Assembly: GCF_003293595.1 (NCBI RefSeq)
Contig: NZ_CP022162.1
Span: forward strand, 2,339,799 to 2,403,798
Source of the DNA: Microbacterium sp. PM5
Lineage (GTDB): Bacteria > Actinomycetota > Actinomycetes > Actinomycetales > Microbacteriaceae
Direction of reading: 5' to 3'
DNA length: 64,000 bases
Shown: positions 46,750 to 54,637 of the stretch, piece by piece
Numbering within the stretch: position 1 is the stretch's first letter
Layout of the letters: every line of letters starts with the position of its first letter
Notes under the pieces: model-generated
Told to the model about the DNA's origin: nothing
Database searches by the model: none
What the model saw: the letters and a program-made list of their open reading frames with translations, nothing else
Translations under genes and position numbers: made by a program

Positions 46750-47283
46750 TCAGATGGTCTTGGGGGCGTGGCCCTCACCCTGGGTGGCGGTCTGCGCACC
46801 CTCGTCCTGGAAGCGCTGGAACGCCTCGGCGACCAGACGCTCGGCCTCTTCGGCGCCGGCCCACTGGTCGACCTTGACCCACTTGCCGGGCTCGAGGTCC
46901 TTGTAGTGCTCGAAGAAGTGGCCGATCTCGCCCTTGGTCCACTCGTCGAGGTCGTCGACGTCCTGGATGTGCGCCCAGCGCGGGTCCTTCGCGAGCACCG
47001 CGACGACCTTGTCGTCGCCGCCGGCCTCGTCGAGCATCTTCAGCACGGCGACCGGGCGCACCTTGGCCATCACACCCGGGTACAGGTCGCGATCGAGCAG
47101 CAGCAGCACGTCGAGCGGGTCGCCGTCCTCGCCGAGGGTGTCCTCGAAGAAGCCGTAGTTCGCGGGGTAGCCCATCGGCGTGAACAGCACGCGGTCCAGG
47201 AATACGCGGCCGGTGCCGTGGTCGACCTCGTACTTCACGCGGCTGCCGCGCGGAATCTCGATGACGGCGTCGTATGCGCCCAT
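46750..47283 (-). CDS. ppa: Inorganic pyrophosphatase (family I)
   Basis: Hydrolyses pyrophosphate to phosphate, pulling biosynthetic reactions forward in the cytoplasm. 177 residues, the usual size. It has IEIPRGSRVKYEVDHGTGRVFLDRVL, MGYPANYGFF and the metal-binding signature D-x-D-P-x-D-x-L seen as DGDPLDVLLL, then KMLDEAGGDDKVVAV and the C-terminal HFFEHYKDLEPGKWVKV. The ATG at 47283 has an AAGGAGA ribosome-binding site, whereas an upstream in-frame start would add 29 unmatched residues. Convergent with the hydrolase gene and divergent from tilS, as commonly seen in actinobacteria (ppa-tilS-hpt-ftsH). Confidence 0.95.
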   Translation of the reverse strand: MGAYDAVIEIPRGSRVKYEVDHGTGRVFLDRVLFTPMGYPANYGFFEDTLGEDGDPLDVLLLLDRDLYPGVMAKVRPVAVLKMLDEAGGDDKVVAVLAKDPRWAHIQDVDDLDEWTKGEIGHFFEHYKDLEPGKWVKVDQWAGAEEAERLVAEAFQRFQDEGAQTATQGEGHAPKTI

Positions 47284-47361
47284 GCTGGTTCTCCTTCGGA
47301 GGGTCTGGTGGATGCCGGCATCCAGCCTAGTCGGCAGGCCCGGTGGCCGTTCCGCCGTCGT

Positions 47362-47442
47362 CGCGTGCACAACTCCGCCTCAGAGGCCCGGATCTGCCCT
47401 CTGGGGCGCCGCTACCCCCATTGAGGCGGAGTTGTGCACGCG
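47362..47442. repeat. Perfect 21-bp inverted repeat with 39-nt centre
   Basis: The left arm (47362-47382) and right arm (47422-47442) are exact reverse complements; the core is GTGCACAACTCCGCCTCA. The 39-nt centre includes further G/C-rich complementary pieces (CCCGGAT, GGGGCG). The right-arm word GAGGCGGAGTTG recurs at 6702-6713, suggesting a dispersed element rather than a single-gene operator. Confidence 0.8.
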
Positions 47443-47451
47443 GCCAGTCGC

Positions 47452-47457
47452 TAGCGT
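47452..47457 (+). promoter_or_regulatory. Near-leaderless -10 element, tilS
   Basis: TAGCGT 7 nt before the GTG at 47465. Confidence 0.5.
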
Positions 47458-47464
47458 GGATGCC

Positions 47465-48454
47465 GTGGACCACCGCCCCAGCCTCGACCCCGCCGTCGCC
47501 GAGATCCGCCGGGCGGTGCGCGCGGCCCTCGCCACGGTCACCGGCCCCGTGCTGGTGGGGCTGTCCGGCGGCGCGGACTCGCTCGCGCTCGCCGACGCGG
47601 TCGCGTTCGAGGCGCCGAAAGCCGGGGTCGCGGCATCCGCGGCGATCATCGACCACGGACTGCAGCCCGGATCCGACCGCGTCGCCGCCCGCGCGGCCGC
47701 CGTCGCCGAAGAGCGGGGGCTGGCCGCTCGGGTGATCCGTGTCGAGGTCGGCACGGAGGGTGGGCCCGAAGCCGCCGCCCGCGATGCCCGCCGCGCCGCC
47801 CTGCTCGGCGCCGCGAAGGATGCCGGGGCCGAAGCCATCCTGCTCGCCCACACCCTCGACGACCAGGCCGAGACCGTGCTGATCGGCCTCGCTCGCGGCT
47901 CTGGAGCCGCGAGCCTCGGAGGCATGTCGCCCGACCGGGTCGAAGACGGCATCCGCATCCTCCGCCCCCTGCTCGACGTGCGCCGCACCACCACCCGCGC
48001 CGCGTGCACCGCCGCAGGCCTGCCACCGTGGGAGGACCCGCACAACCTCGACCGCCGGTTCCTCCGCGTGCGGGTACGACAGGACGTCATGCCGGTGCTC
48101 GAAGCGGAGCTCGGCCCGGGCGTCGCCGAGGCGCTCGCCCGCACGAGCGATCAGCTGCGCGAGGATGCCGCGGCCTTCGCCGAGATGATCGACGAGACGA
48201 TCGAAGACATCGTCGAGCACGCCGAAGCCGGCATCGCCGTGTCGGTGCCGGCGCTCGCGGCCAACCCGCCGGCGCTGCGCCACCGCATCATCCGCCACGT
48301 CGTCGCGAGCGAGTTCGGCGCGAGCCTCACCCGCGCGCAGACCCTCGAGGTCGCCCGGCTCGTCACCGACTGGCGCGGCCAGGGCCCGATCGACCTGCCC
48401 GGATGCCGCGCCCAGCGCAGCGGCACCCGTCTGGTCTTCACGGCGGCCGACTGA
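47465..48454 (+). CDS. tilS: tRNA(Ile)-lysidine synthase
   Basis: Converts the wobble C of tRNA-Ile(CAU) to lysidine with ATP and lysine, so that it reads AUA. 329 residues: the PP-loop ATP-pyrophosphatase motif GLSGGADSLAL is at about residues 31-41, followed by IIDHGLQPGS, ILLAHTLDDQAETVLIGLARGSG and RPLLDVRRTTTR. The C-terminal half is helical with a short terminal domain, the compact actinobacterial form without the full C-terminal TilS domains of enterics. GTG at 47465 is set by the -10 element and the position of the PP-loop. Followed 32 nt later by hpt. Confidence 0.93.
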   Translation: MDHRPSLDPAVAEIRRAVRAALATVTGPVLVGLSGGADSLALADAVAFEAPKAGVAASAAIIDHGLQPGSDRVAARAAAVAEERGLAARVIRVEVGTEGGPEAAARDARRAALLGAAKDAGAEAILLAHTLDDQAETVLIGLARGSGAASLGGMSPDRVEDGIRILRPLLDVRRTTTRAACTAAGLPPWEDPHNLDRRFLRVRVRQDVMPVLEAELGPGVAEALARTSDQLREDAAAFAEMIDETIEDIVEHAEAGIAVSVPALAANPPALRHRIIRHVVASEFGASLTRAQTLEVARLVTDWRGQGPIDLPGCRAQRSGTRLVFTAAD

Positions 48455-48474
48455 GGTGCCGCGGCATCCGTGCC

Positions 48475-48480
48475 TAAAAT
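48475..48480 (+). promoter_or_regulatory. Leaderless -10 element, hpt
   Basis: TAAAAT exactly 6 nt before the ATG at 48487, the strongest -10 match in the window. Confidence 0.6.
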
Positions 48481-48486
48481 CGAGGA

Positions 48487-49038
48487 ATGCGCGCAGCCGA
48501 CATCGCTGACCAGCTGTCCACCGTCCTCGTCACCGAGGAGCAGATCCACGACAAGCTCGGTGAGCTCGCCGCGCGCGTCGAGGCCGATTACGAGGGCAAG
48601 GACCTGCTGCTGATCGGTGTGCTGAAGGGCGCCGTCATGGTGATGGCCGACTTCTCGCGGAAGCTTCGCCGCGACGTCGTCATCGACTGGATGGCCGTGT
48701 CGTCCTACGGCGCCGGCACGAAGTCCAGCGGTGTCGTGCAGATCCGCAAGGACCTCGACACCGACCTCACCGGCAAGCACGTGCTGATCGTCGAGGACAT
48801 CATCGACTCGGGCCTGACCCTCAGCTGGCTGCTGGAGAACTTCGCGTCGCGCGGCGCCGCCTCGATCGAGATCCTCGCGCTGCTGCGCAAGCCCGAGGCG
48901 GCCAAGGTCGAGATCGACTGCCGCTACGTCGGCTTCGACATCCCCACCGACTTCGTTGTCGGCTACGGCCTCGACTACGACGAGCGCTTCCGCAACCTCC
49001 GTGACGTCGCGGTGCTCGCGCCGCACGTCTACAGCTGA
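48487..49038 (+). CDS. hpt: Hypoxanthine phosphoribosyltransferase
   Basis: Purine salvage enzyme making IMP/GMP from hypoxanthine/guanine and PRPP. 183 residues, normal size. It shows LLIGVLKGAVMVMADFSR, DWMAVSSYGAGTKSSGVVQI (flexible loop) and the PRPP-binding motif VLIVEDIIDSGLTLSWLL (VEDIIDSGLT), followed by KVEIDCRYVGFDIPTDFVVGYGLDYDERFRNL. Its own TAAAAT -10 element gives a leaderless transcript, so it can be expressed apart from tilS. Placement between tilS and ftsH is conserved in actinobacteria. Confidence 0.96.
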   Translation: MRAADIADQLSTVLVTEEQIHDKLGELAARVEADYEGKDLLLIGVLKGAVMVMADFSRKLRRDVVIDWMAVSSYGAGTKSSGVVQIRKDLDTDLTGKHVLIVEDIIDSGLTLSWLLENFASRGAASIEILALLRKPEAAKVEIDCRYVGFDIPTDFVVGYGLDYDERFRNLRDVAVLAPHVYS

Positions 49039-49162
49039 ACGCGGCGCGGGCGTTTCGACTCGCTGCGCTCGCTCAACGACCGGGGGTGCGCGGCCGCTCC
49101 CGGTTCGCCTGTGGCGAATGCACAGACGCCCCATAGTCGCCGCGCGGTAGCCTGAGCGGATC
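49039..49162 (+). other. Intergenic region hpt / ftsH
   Basis: 124 nt with dispersed repeat copy B (49053-49087). TAGCCT near 49149-49154, 9 nt before the ATG, is the likely ftsH -10 element. Confidence 0.5.
49053..49087. repeat. Dispersed repeat copy B
   Basis: TTTCGACTCGCTGCGCTCGC followed by TCAACGACCGGGGGT, the best-conserved copy of the element also seen at 44540-44572. It lies directly after hpt, between two housekeeping genes. Confidence 0.75.
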
Positions 49163-51172
49163 ATGGACTTCAAGAAGCTCAGCCGCAACCCGTTCGTCTA
49201 CGTGTTGCTCATCGGCGCCCTGTTGCTGATCGGCATGTCGCTGATCTCGACGCTCACGGGCGCGAAGCAGATCACGACGCAGGAGGGCCTGACGCTCCTG
49301 AAGGGCGGCACCGTCACCCAGGTGACGAACACCGACGGCGACCAGCGCGTCGACATGACCCTGTCCGCCCCGTTCCAGGGCGCCACGCAGGTGCAGTTCT
49401 ACTACGTCGGCGCGCGCGCCAACGAGGTCGTCTCGGCCGTGGATGCCGCGACCCCGAAGGACGGCTACAACGACGTCGTCCCGCGCACCACCTTCTTCGA
49501 GAGCCTGCTCTCGCTCCTCATCCCCATCCTGTTGCTGGGTCTGCTCTTCTGGTTCTTCTTCTCCGCGGCCCAGGGCGGCAACAGCAAGGTCATGCAGTTC
49601 GGCAAGTCGCGCGCGAAACTCGTGACGAAGGAGACCCCGACGGTCACCTTCGCCGATGTCGCCGGTGCCGACGAGGCCATCGAGGAGATGCAGGAGATCA
49701 AGGACTTCCTGAAGGACCCCGCGAAGTTCCAGGCGGTCGGCGCCCGCATCCCGAAGGGCGTGCTGCTGTACGGCCCTCCCGGAACCGGTAAGACCCTGCT
49801 CGCGCGCGCCGTCGCCGGCGAGGCCGGCGTGCCGTTCTACTCCATCTCCGGCTCCGACTTCGTCGAGATGTTCGTGGGCGTCGGCGCGAGCCGCGTGCGC
49901 GATCTGTTCAACCAGGCCAAGGAGAACGCGCCGGCGATCATCTTCATCGACGAGATCGACGCTGTCGGCCGCCACCGCGGTGCCGGCATGGGCGGCGGTC
50001 ACGACGAGCGCGAGCAGACGCTCAACCAGATGCTCGTCGAGATGGACGGCTTCGACCCGAAGGCCTCGGTGCTGGTCATCGCCGCCACGAACCGTCCCGA
50101 CATCCTCGACCCGGCGCTGCTGCGCCCGGGCCGCTTCGACCGCCAGATTGGCGTCGACGCCCCCGACCTCAAGGGCCGCCAGCGCATCCTCGAGGTGCAC
50201 GGACGCGGCAAGCCGCTCTCGCCCTCGGTCGACCTCGCCGTCATCGCGCGCAAGACGCCCGGCTTCACCGGTGCCGACCTCGCGAACGTGCTGAACGAGG
50301 CCGCGCTGCTCACGGCGCGCTCCAACGCGCAGCTCATCGACATGCGCGCACTCGACGAGGCCATCGACCGCGTCATCGCCGGTCCGCAGCGTCGCACGCG
50401 CATCATGAAGGACAAGGAGAAGCTCATCACCGCGTACCACGAGGGTGGTCACGCCCTCGCGGCGGCGGCGATGAACAACACCGACCCCGTCACGAAGGTC
50501 ACCATCCTCCCGCGCGGCAAGGCCCTCGGCTACACGATGGTGCTGCCGCTGGAGGACAAGTACTCGGTCACCCGCAACGAGCTGCAGGACCAGCTCACCT
50601 ACGCCATGGGCGGCCGTGTCGCGGAGGAGATCGTCTTCCACGACCCGACCACCGGTGCGAGCAACGACATCGAGAAGGCCACCGGCATCGCCCGCAAGAT
50701 GGTCACCGAGTACGGCATGACCACCGATGTCGGACCCGTCAAGCTCGGCTCGTCGTCCGGCGAGGTCTTCATGGGGCGCGACATGGGTCACGGCCGCGAC
50801 TTCTCCGAGCGCATCGCCGAGCGCGTCGACAAGCAGGTGCGCGATCTCATCGAGCAGGCCCACAACGAGGCCTACGAGGTGATCAACGCCAACCGCGACA
50901 TCCTCGACAAGCTCGCCCTCGCCCTCCTGGAGAAGGAGACGCTCGACCACCTCGAGCTCGCCGAGATCTTCCGCGACGTCAAGAAGCTGCCGCCGCGCCC
51001 GCAGTGGCTCTCCAGCGACGACCGCCCCGTCTCGATGCTGCCGCCGGTGGACGTGCCCCGTCGTCAGGACGAGGCCGGGCTGGCTGCGGCATCCGTCGCG
51101 GAGGAGCAGCCCGCGGCGCAGGCCGCGGCGCAGCGGCGTCCGAGCGGGCAGGCGCGCCCCGCCACCGCCTAG
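49163..51172 (+). CDS. ftsH: ATP-dependent zinc metalloprotease FtsH
   Basis: Membrane-bound AAA+ protease that extracts and degrades membrane and regulatory proteins. 669 residues: TM1 at about 10-30 ([17 protein letters not shown]), a periplasmic domain, TM2 at about 112-134, then the AAA domain with Walker A GPPGTGKT, Walker [12 protein letters not shown], the pore motif FVG ([14 protein letters not shown]), and SRH with [19 protein letters not shown]. The zinc site HEGGH (about residue 430) and the third ligand Asp in [10 protein letters not shown] follow. The C-terminal tail is Ala/Gln-rich. Followed by folE with 9 nt between them. Confidence 0.97.
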   Translation: MDFKKLSRNPFVYVLLIGALLLIGMSLISTLTGAKQITTQEGLTLLKGGTVTQVTNTDGDQRVDMTLSAPFQGATQVQFYYVGARANEVVSAVDAATPKDGYNDVVPRTTFFESLLSLLIPILLLGLLFWFFFSAAQGGNSKVMQFGKSRAKLVTKETPTVTFADVAGADEAIEEMQEIKDFLKDPAKFQAVGARIPKGVLLYGPPGTGKTLLARAVAGEAGVPFYSISGSDFVEMFVGVGASRVRDLFNQAKENAPAIIFIDEIDAVGRHRGAGMGGGHDEREQTLNQMLVEMDGFDPKASVLVIAATNRPDILDPALLRPGRFDRQIGVDAPDLKGRQRILEVHGRGKPLSPSVDLAVIARKTPGFTGADLANVLNEAALLTARSNAQLIDMRALDEAIDRVIAGPQRRTRIMKDKEKLITAYHEGGHALAAAAMNNTDPVTKVTILPRGKALGYTMVLPLEDKYSVTRNELQDQLTYAMGGRVAEEIVFHDPTTGASNDIEKATGIARKMVTEYGMTTDVGPVKLGSSSGEVFMGRDMGHGRDFSERIAERVDKQVRDLIEQAHNEAYEVINANRDILDKLALALLEKETLDHLELAEIFRDVKKLPPRPQWLSSDDRPVSMLPPVDVPRRQDEAGLAAASVAEEQPAAQAAAQRRPSGQARPATA

Positions 51173-51175
51173 GCT
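51170..51175 (+). promoter_or_regulatory. Leaderless -10 element, folE, overlapping the ftsH stop
   Basis: TAGGCT exactly 6 nt before the GTG at 51182; the TAG stop of ftsH is its first three bases. It allows the folate operon to be transcribed apart from ftsH. Confidence 0.5.
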
Positions 51176-51181
51176 CGTGAC

Positions 51182-51772
51182 GTGGCCGTCGATCGAGACC
51201 GCGTCGCCGCCGCCGTGCGCGACATCCTCGTCGCGATCGGGGAGGACCCCGACCGCCCGGGGCTGAAGGCGACCCCGCAGCGGGTCGCCGACGCCTACGC
51301 CGACTTCTTCTCCGGGGTGGGGCAGGATGCCGCCGAGCCGCTGGCCCACACCATCAGCGTCTCGCGCGGGCCGGCGCCCGACACGTTGCCCTCCGGTGCG
51401 GTGCTGCTGCGCGACATCCGCTTCCGTTCGGTCTGCGAGCATCACCTGCTGCCGTTCGCGGGACGTGCGCACATCGCGTACCTGCCGGGTGAGCAGGTGG
51501 TGGGTCTGGGAGCGCTGCCCAAGGTCGTCGACGTGCTCGCGGCCCGCCCGCAGGTGCAGGAACGGCTGGGGGAGCAGATCGCCGACACCATCGCCGCGGC
51601 CCTCGATGCGCGCGGCGTGCTGGTGGTGCTCGCCGCGCATCACGAGTGCGTCACGATGCGCGGAGGACGCCAGCCGGATGCCGCGACGATCACCATCGCC
51701 GCGCGCGGCGAGCTGGCCGAGCCGTCTGCACGCGCCGAGATCATGATGCTCGTGACGGGAACGCCCGCATGA
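51182..51772 (+). CDS. folE: GTP cyclohydrolase I
   Basis: First step of folate synthesis: GTP to 7,8-dihydroneopterin triphosphate. 196 residues with GEDPDRPGLKATPQRVADAYADFF, the zinc Cys/His site CEHHLLPF, GRAHIAYLPGEQVVGLGALPKVVDVLAARPQVQERL and the later zinc-Cys segment HHECVTMRG. GTG start with a TAGGCT -10 element 6 nt upstream. Leads the coupled unit folE-folP-folB-folK-DUF3180; its stop overlaps the folP ATG. Confidence 0.96.
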   Translation: MAVDRDRVAAAVRDILVAIGEDPDRPGLKATPQRVADAYADFFSGVGQDAAEPLAHTISVSRGPAPDTLPSGAVLLRDIRFRSVCEHHLLPFAGRAHIAYLPGEQVVGLGALPKVVDVLAARPQVQERLGEQIADTIAAALDARGVLVVLAAHHECVTMRGGRQPDAATITIAARGELAEPSARAEIMMLVTGTPA

Positions 51773-52593
51773 CCGCGATCATGGGCATCGTCAACGTCAC
51801 CCCCGACTCGTTCAGCGACGGCGGGCGCTTCCTCGCGGCCGACGCCGCCATCGCACACGGCGTGGCGCTGCGCATCGACGGCGCCCACATCCTCGACGTC
51901 GGCGGAGAGTCGACGCGGCCGGGCGCCGAGCGGGTGGCCCCGGCCGAGGAGCAGGCGCGCGTGCTGCCCGTGGTGGCGGCGCTCGCGGCGGAGGGCGCTC
52001 TCGTCAGCATCGACACGATGAACGCGAGCACCGCGCAGGCGGCGATCGATGCCGGCGCGCGCATCGTCAACGACGTCTCGGGCGGGCTGGCAGATGCCGA
52101 CATGCTCGGGGTGGTCGCGGCATCCGACGTCGACGTCGTTCTGCAGCACTGGCGCGGCCACTCCGCCGACATGTACGCCCATGCCGCCTACGCCGACCTC
52201 GCCCGCGACCTCGTCGCCGAGCTCGAGGGACGCGTCGAGGCCGCCGCGGCCGCGGGGATCTCCCCCGAGCGGGTCATCCTCGATCCGGGAATCGGCTTCG
52301 GCAAGCGCGGCCCGCAGAACTGGGAGGCGCTGCGCGCCCTCGAGCGCATCGTCGCGATCGGGCCGCGGGTGCTCGTCGGCACCAGCCGCAAGCGCTTCCT
52401 CGCGGAGGCGCTGGCGCCTGCCGACGGCGCAGAGGTCTCGACCCCGCGACGCGACCTCGCGACCGCTGTCACGAGCGTGCTCGCGGCCCAGACCGGCGTG
52501 TGGGCGGTGCGCGTGCACGACGCCGCAGCCACCCGCGACGCGCTGACGGTGTGGGCGCGGTGGAGCGGTGAGAACGACGGAGGAGGCGCATGA
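51769..52593 (+). CDS. folP: Dihydropteroate synthase
   Basis: Joins 6-hydroxymethyl-dihydropterin diphosphate with p-aminobenzoate to give dihydropteroate; target of sulfonamides. 274 residues: MGIVNVTPDSFSDGGRF, DVGGESTRPGA, VSIDTMN, NDVSGG, RVILDPGIGFGKR and VGTSRKRFL are all present. The ATG at 51769 overlaps the folE stop (ATGA), and the folB ATG overlaps this stop. There is no sign of an altered drug-binding loop, though this cannot be judged firmly by eye. Confidence 0.96.
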   Translation: MTAIMGIVNVTPDSFSDGGRFLAADAAIAHGVALRIDGAHILDVGGESTRPGAERVAPAEEQARVLPVVAALAAEGALVSIDTMNASTAQAAIDAGARIVNDVSGGLADADMLGVVAASDVDVVLQHWRGHSADMYAHAAYADLARDLVAELEGRVEAAAAAGISPERVILDPGIGFGKRGPQNWEALRALERIVAIGPRVLVGTSRKRFLAEALAPADGAEVSTPRRDLATAVTSVLAAQTGVWAVRVHDAAATRDALTVWARWSGENDGGGA

Positions 52594-52964
52594 GCGACCG
52601 GATCACTCTCACCGGCATCCGGGCCACGGGCTACCACGGGGTCTATGAGCACGAGCGTCGCGAGGGCCAGGTCTTCATCGCCGACGTCGTGCTGGAGCTC
52701 TCGCTCGCCGACGCCGCCCGCAGCGACGACGTGGCCGACACCGTGCACTACGGCGAGTTCGCTGACCAGGTCGCCGCGGTGCTCGCCGGCGACCCGGCCG
52801 ACCTCCTCGAGACCGTCGCGCAGCGCATCGCCGATCGCGCTCTCGCGTATCCGCGGGTGGATGCCGTCGAGGTCACGATCCACAAACCGCAGGCGCCCAT
52901 CGCGGTGCCGTTCGACGACGTGAGCGTGACGATCCGTCGCGCCCGTGAAGGAGCGCCCGCATGA
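52590..52964 (+). CDS. folB: Dihydroneopterin aldolase
   Basis: Converts 7,8-dihydroneopterin to 6-hydroxymethyl-dihydropterin. 124 residues: ITLTGIRATGYHGVYEHERREGQVFIADVVLEL holds the conserved G-YHG-E region, with later VHYGEFADQV, LLETVAQRIADRAL and the terminal VEVTIHKPQAPIAVPFDDVSVTI containing the catalytic Lys. Coupled by ATGA overlaps to folP upstream and folK downstream. Confidence 0.95.
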   Translation: MSDRITLTGIRATGYHGVYEHERREGQVFIADVVLELSLADAARSDDVADTVHYGEFADQVAAVLAGDPADLLETVAQRIADRALAYPRVDAVEVTIHKPQAPIAVPFDDVSVTIRRAREGAPA

Positions 52965-53554
52965 ACCGCCGCCTCGCGCAGGGCTTCTCCGAGAACATGC
53001 CTACCCCGAGCTCCGCCGAGACGGTCGCGGTGATCGCGATCGGCGCCAACCTGGGCGACCGGCAGTCCACCATGACGGCGGCCCTCGAAGAGCTCGCGCG
53101 TCTGCCGCTGACGACGCGTGTGGTCGCCTCGGCGCCCATCGAGACGGTGGCTCTGACGCTGGACGGTCCCGATGAAGAGGCCCCCGCCTACCTCAACGCG
53201 GTCGCGCTCGTGACGACCCGCCTCGCCCCCTCGGTGCTGCTCGGGTACCTCCACGCGATCGAGGAGGCGCACGGGCGACCGCCGCGCCGCGTCGACGACC
53301 TCCGCTGGCAGAGCCGCACCCTCGATCTCGACCTCATCGCCTTCGGCGACGTGCGCTCCGCCGACCCGACGCTCACCCTCCCGCACCCGCGCGCGGGAGA
53401 GCGCACGTTCGTGCTCGAGCCGTGGCTGCAGGTCGACCCCGAGGCCGTGCTGCCCGGCGTCGGGCGCGTGCGCGAGCTGCTCGCAGCGCTGCGGGAGGCC
53501 GAAGCGGAGGCGGATGCAGACGGCACCTCGGCACCGGAGGGGGGCGCGGCGTGA
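52961..53554 (+). CDS. folK: 2-amino-4-hydroxy-6-hydroxymethyldihydropteridine diphosphokinase
   Basis: Pyrophosphorylates hydroxymethyl-dihydropterin using ATP. 197 residues: AVIAIGANLGDRQSTMTAAL opens the fold, then AYLNAVALVTTRLAPSVLLGYLHAIEEAHGR, and the signature RTLDLDLIAFGDV with metal Asp residues, plus LPHPRAGERTFVLEPWLQVDP. The first 20 residues before the fold are extra, so an internal ATG at residue 13 is a possible alternative start. The C-terminus is Ala/Glu-rich. The stop overlaps the next GTG (GTGA). Confidence 0.94.
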   Translation: MNRRLAQGFSENMPTPSSAETVAVIAIGANLGDRQSTMTAALEELARLPLTTRVVASAPIETVALTLDGPDEEAPAYLNAVALVTTRLAPSVLLGYLHAIEEAHGRPPRRVDDLRWQSRTLDLDLIAFGDVRSADPTLTLPHPRAGERTFVLEPWLQVDPEAVLPGVGRVRELLAALREAEAEADADGTSAPEGGAA

Positions 53555-54045
53555 AGCGCACCACCGCGGGCGCGATCGTCGCCGCCGTCGCGATCGGCGT
53601 GTTCCTGGGTTTCGCCGTCGACCAGGTGCTGACGGTGACGGGACGCCCCACTTTCACCCCGTCGTTCCTGCTGCCCATCCTGCTCGTCCTGCTCGGCATC
53701 GCGCTCGTGCTGTTCGCGTTGCCGATCCGGCGAGCGACCGCCGGCGCCCAGACCGCCCCGGTCGATCCCTTCCGCGCCGTCCGCATCGCGATGCTGGCCA
53801 AGGCGTCGACGCTCGTCGGTGCCGGTGTCGCCGGTGTCGCGGCGGGACTTCTGGCCTTCCTGCTCACCCGACCCGTCGCGCCCTCGTTAGGCTCGACAGG
53901 ACCGGTGATCGCCGCGATCGTCGGCGGCCTCGTGCTGGTCGCGGCGGGACTCGTCGCCGAGCACCTCTGCACCATCCGGAAGGACGACGATGACGAACAC
54001 CCCGGACCTCCCGAACCCGGACTCGGACTCTCCCACCACGACTGA
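53551..54045 (+). CDS. DUF3180 membrane protein
   Basis: 164 residues with four TM helices (about residues 7-28, 37-58, 80-108 and 118-138) and an acidic His/Asp/Pro tail. This is the DUF3180 protein regularly found after folK in actinobacteria; function unknown. GTG at 53551 overlaps the folK stop. The next gene begins inside this one (ATG at 53990, 56-nt overlap), an unusually long overlap if both starts are right. Confidence 0.85.
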   Translation: MKRTTAGAIVAAVAIGVFLGFAVDQVLTVTGRPTFTPSFLLPILLVLLGIALVLFALPIRRATAGAQTAPVDPFRAVRIAMLAKASTLVGAGVAGVAAGLLAFLLTRPVAPSLGSTGPVIAAIVGGLVLVAAGLVAEHLCTIRKDDDDEHPGPPEPGLGLSHHD

Positions 54046-54637
54046 CGTCGTTTCGCTGGCGGACGGCGTCTCGACTCCCGTCGCTCGATCGACGACCGGG
54101 GGTGAAGGCCTGCTCGACGAGGGCACCTACGACCGCATCCTCGAGCCGCGCAGCACGAAGCGGCTGCCGCTCGGCGACGGCACCTGGCATCAGCTCTCGC
54201 GCAACTACGTCTGGGTGCGGCTGATCTCGACGATCGCCTTCCTCGCGCTCGTCATCGCCGCGGCGCTCGTCGGTGCGCTCCTGCTGCGGCTCGGCTGGGT
54301 GTGGATTCCGGCGGGCGTCGTCACCGTCGTGACGGTCTGGACGCTCGTGATCCTCCCGCGCCAGGCCCGCGCCTACGGCTACCAGCTGCGCGAGGACGAC
54401 CTCGTGTTCCGCCGCGGCATCCTCTGGCAGCGCATGGTCGCCGTCCCCTACGGGCGCATGCAGCTCGTCGACATCACCCACGGGCCGCTCGACCGCGTGT
54501 TCGGCATCGCTCAGCTCAAGCTCGTGACCGCCGCGGCGACCACGGGCGTCGTGATCCCGGGTCTTCGGCAGTCCGCCGCCGAGTTGCTGCGCGACACCCT
54601 GATCGCGGTGGCAGAGACACGGCGGACCGGCCTGTGA
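53990..54637 (+). CDS. Bacterial PH-domain membrane protein (YdbS-like), first of pair
   Basis: 215 residues. Two TM helices (about 77-98 and 100-122) precede a bacterial PH domain (bPH2/DUF304: YQLREDDLVFRRGILWQRMVAVPYGRMQLVDITHGPLDRVFGIAQLKLVTAA). The N-terminal region up to about residue 40 is disordered and is partly encoded by degenerate dispersed-repeat copy C (54069-54102), so the true start may be further downstream (a GTG/ATG choice near 54107 onward is possible). The stop overlaps the GTG of the second PH-domain gene (GTGA). These pairs probably form a membrane complex; the role is unknown. Confidence 0.82.
   Translation: MTNTPDLPNPDSDSPTTTDVVSLADGVSTPVARSTTGGEGLLDEGTYDRILEPRSTKRLPLGDGTWHQLSRNYVWVRLISTIAFLALVIAAALVGALLLRLGWVWIPAGVVTVVTVWTLVILPRQARAYGYQLREDDLVFRRGILWQRMVAVPYGRMQLVDITHGPLDRVFGIAQLKLVTAAATTGVVIPGLRQSAAELLRDTLIAVAETRRTGL
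54069..54102. repeat. Degenerate dispersed repeat copy C inside a coding region
   Basis: Matches copies A and B with several changes (TCTCGACTCCCGTCGCTCG then ATCGACGACCGGGGG). Read in frame it gives VSTPVARSTTGGEG in the N-terminal tail of the first PH-domain protein. Confidence 0.6.

Larger units (their letters stand above)
47284..47464. other. Divergent intergenic region ppa / tilS with long inverted repeat
   Basis: 181 nt carrying promoters for both genes. A perfect 21-bp inverted repeat occupies 47362-47382 and 47422-47442. TAGCGT (47452-47457) is the probable tilS -10 element. Confidence 0.6.

Noticed and set aside
49073-51643. Antisense frame of about 850 codons across ftsH and folE
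   Set aside because: It mirrors two well-conserved genes and has a Val/Asp/Gly-rich non-protein-like composition.
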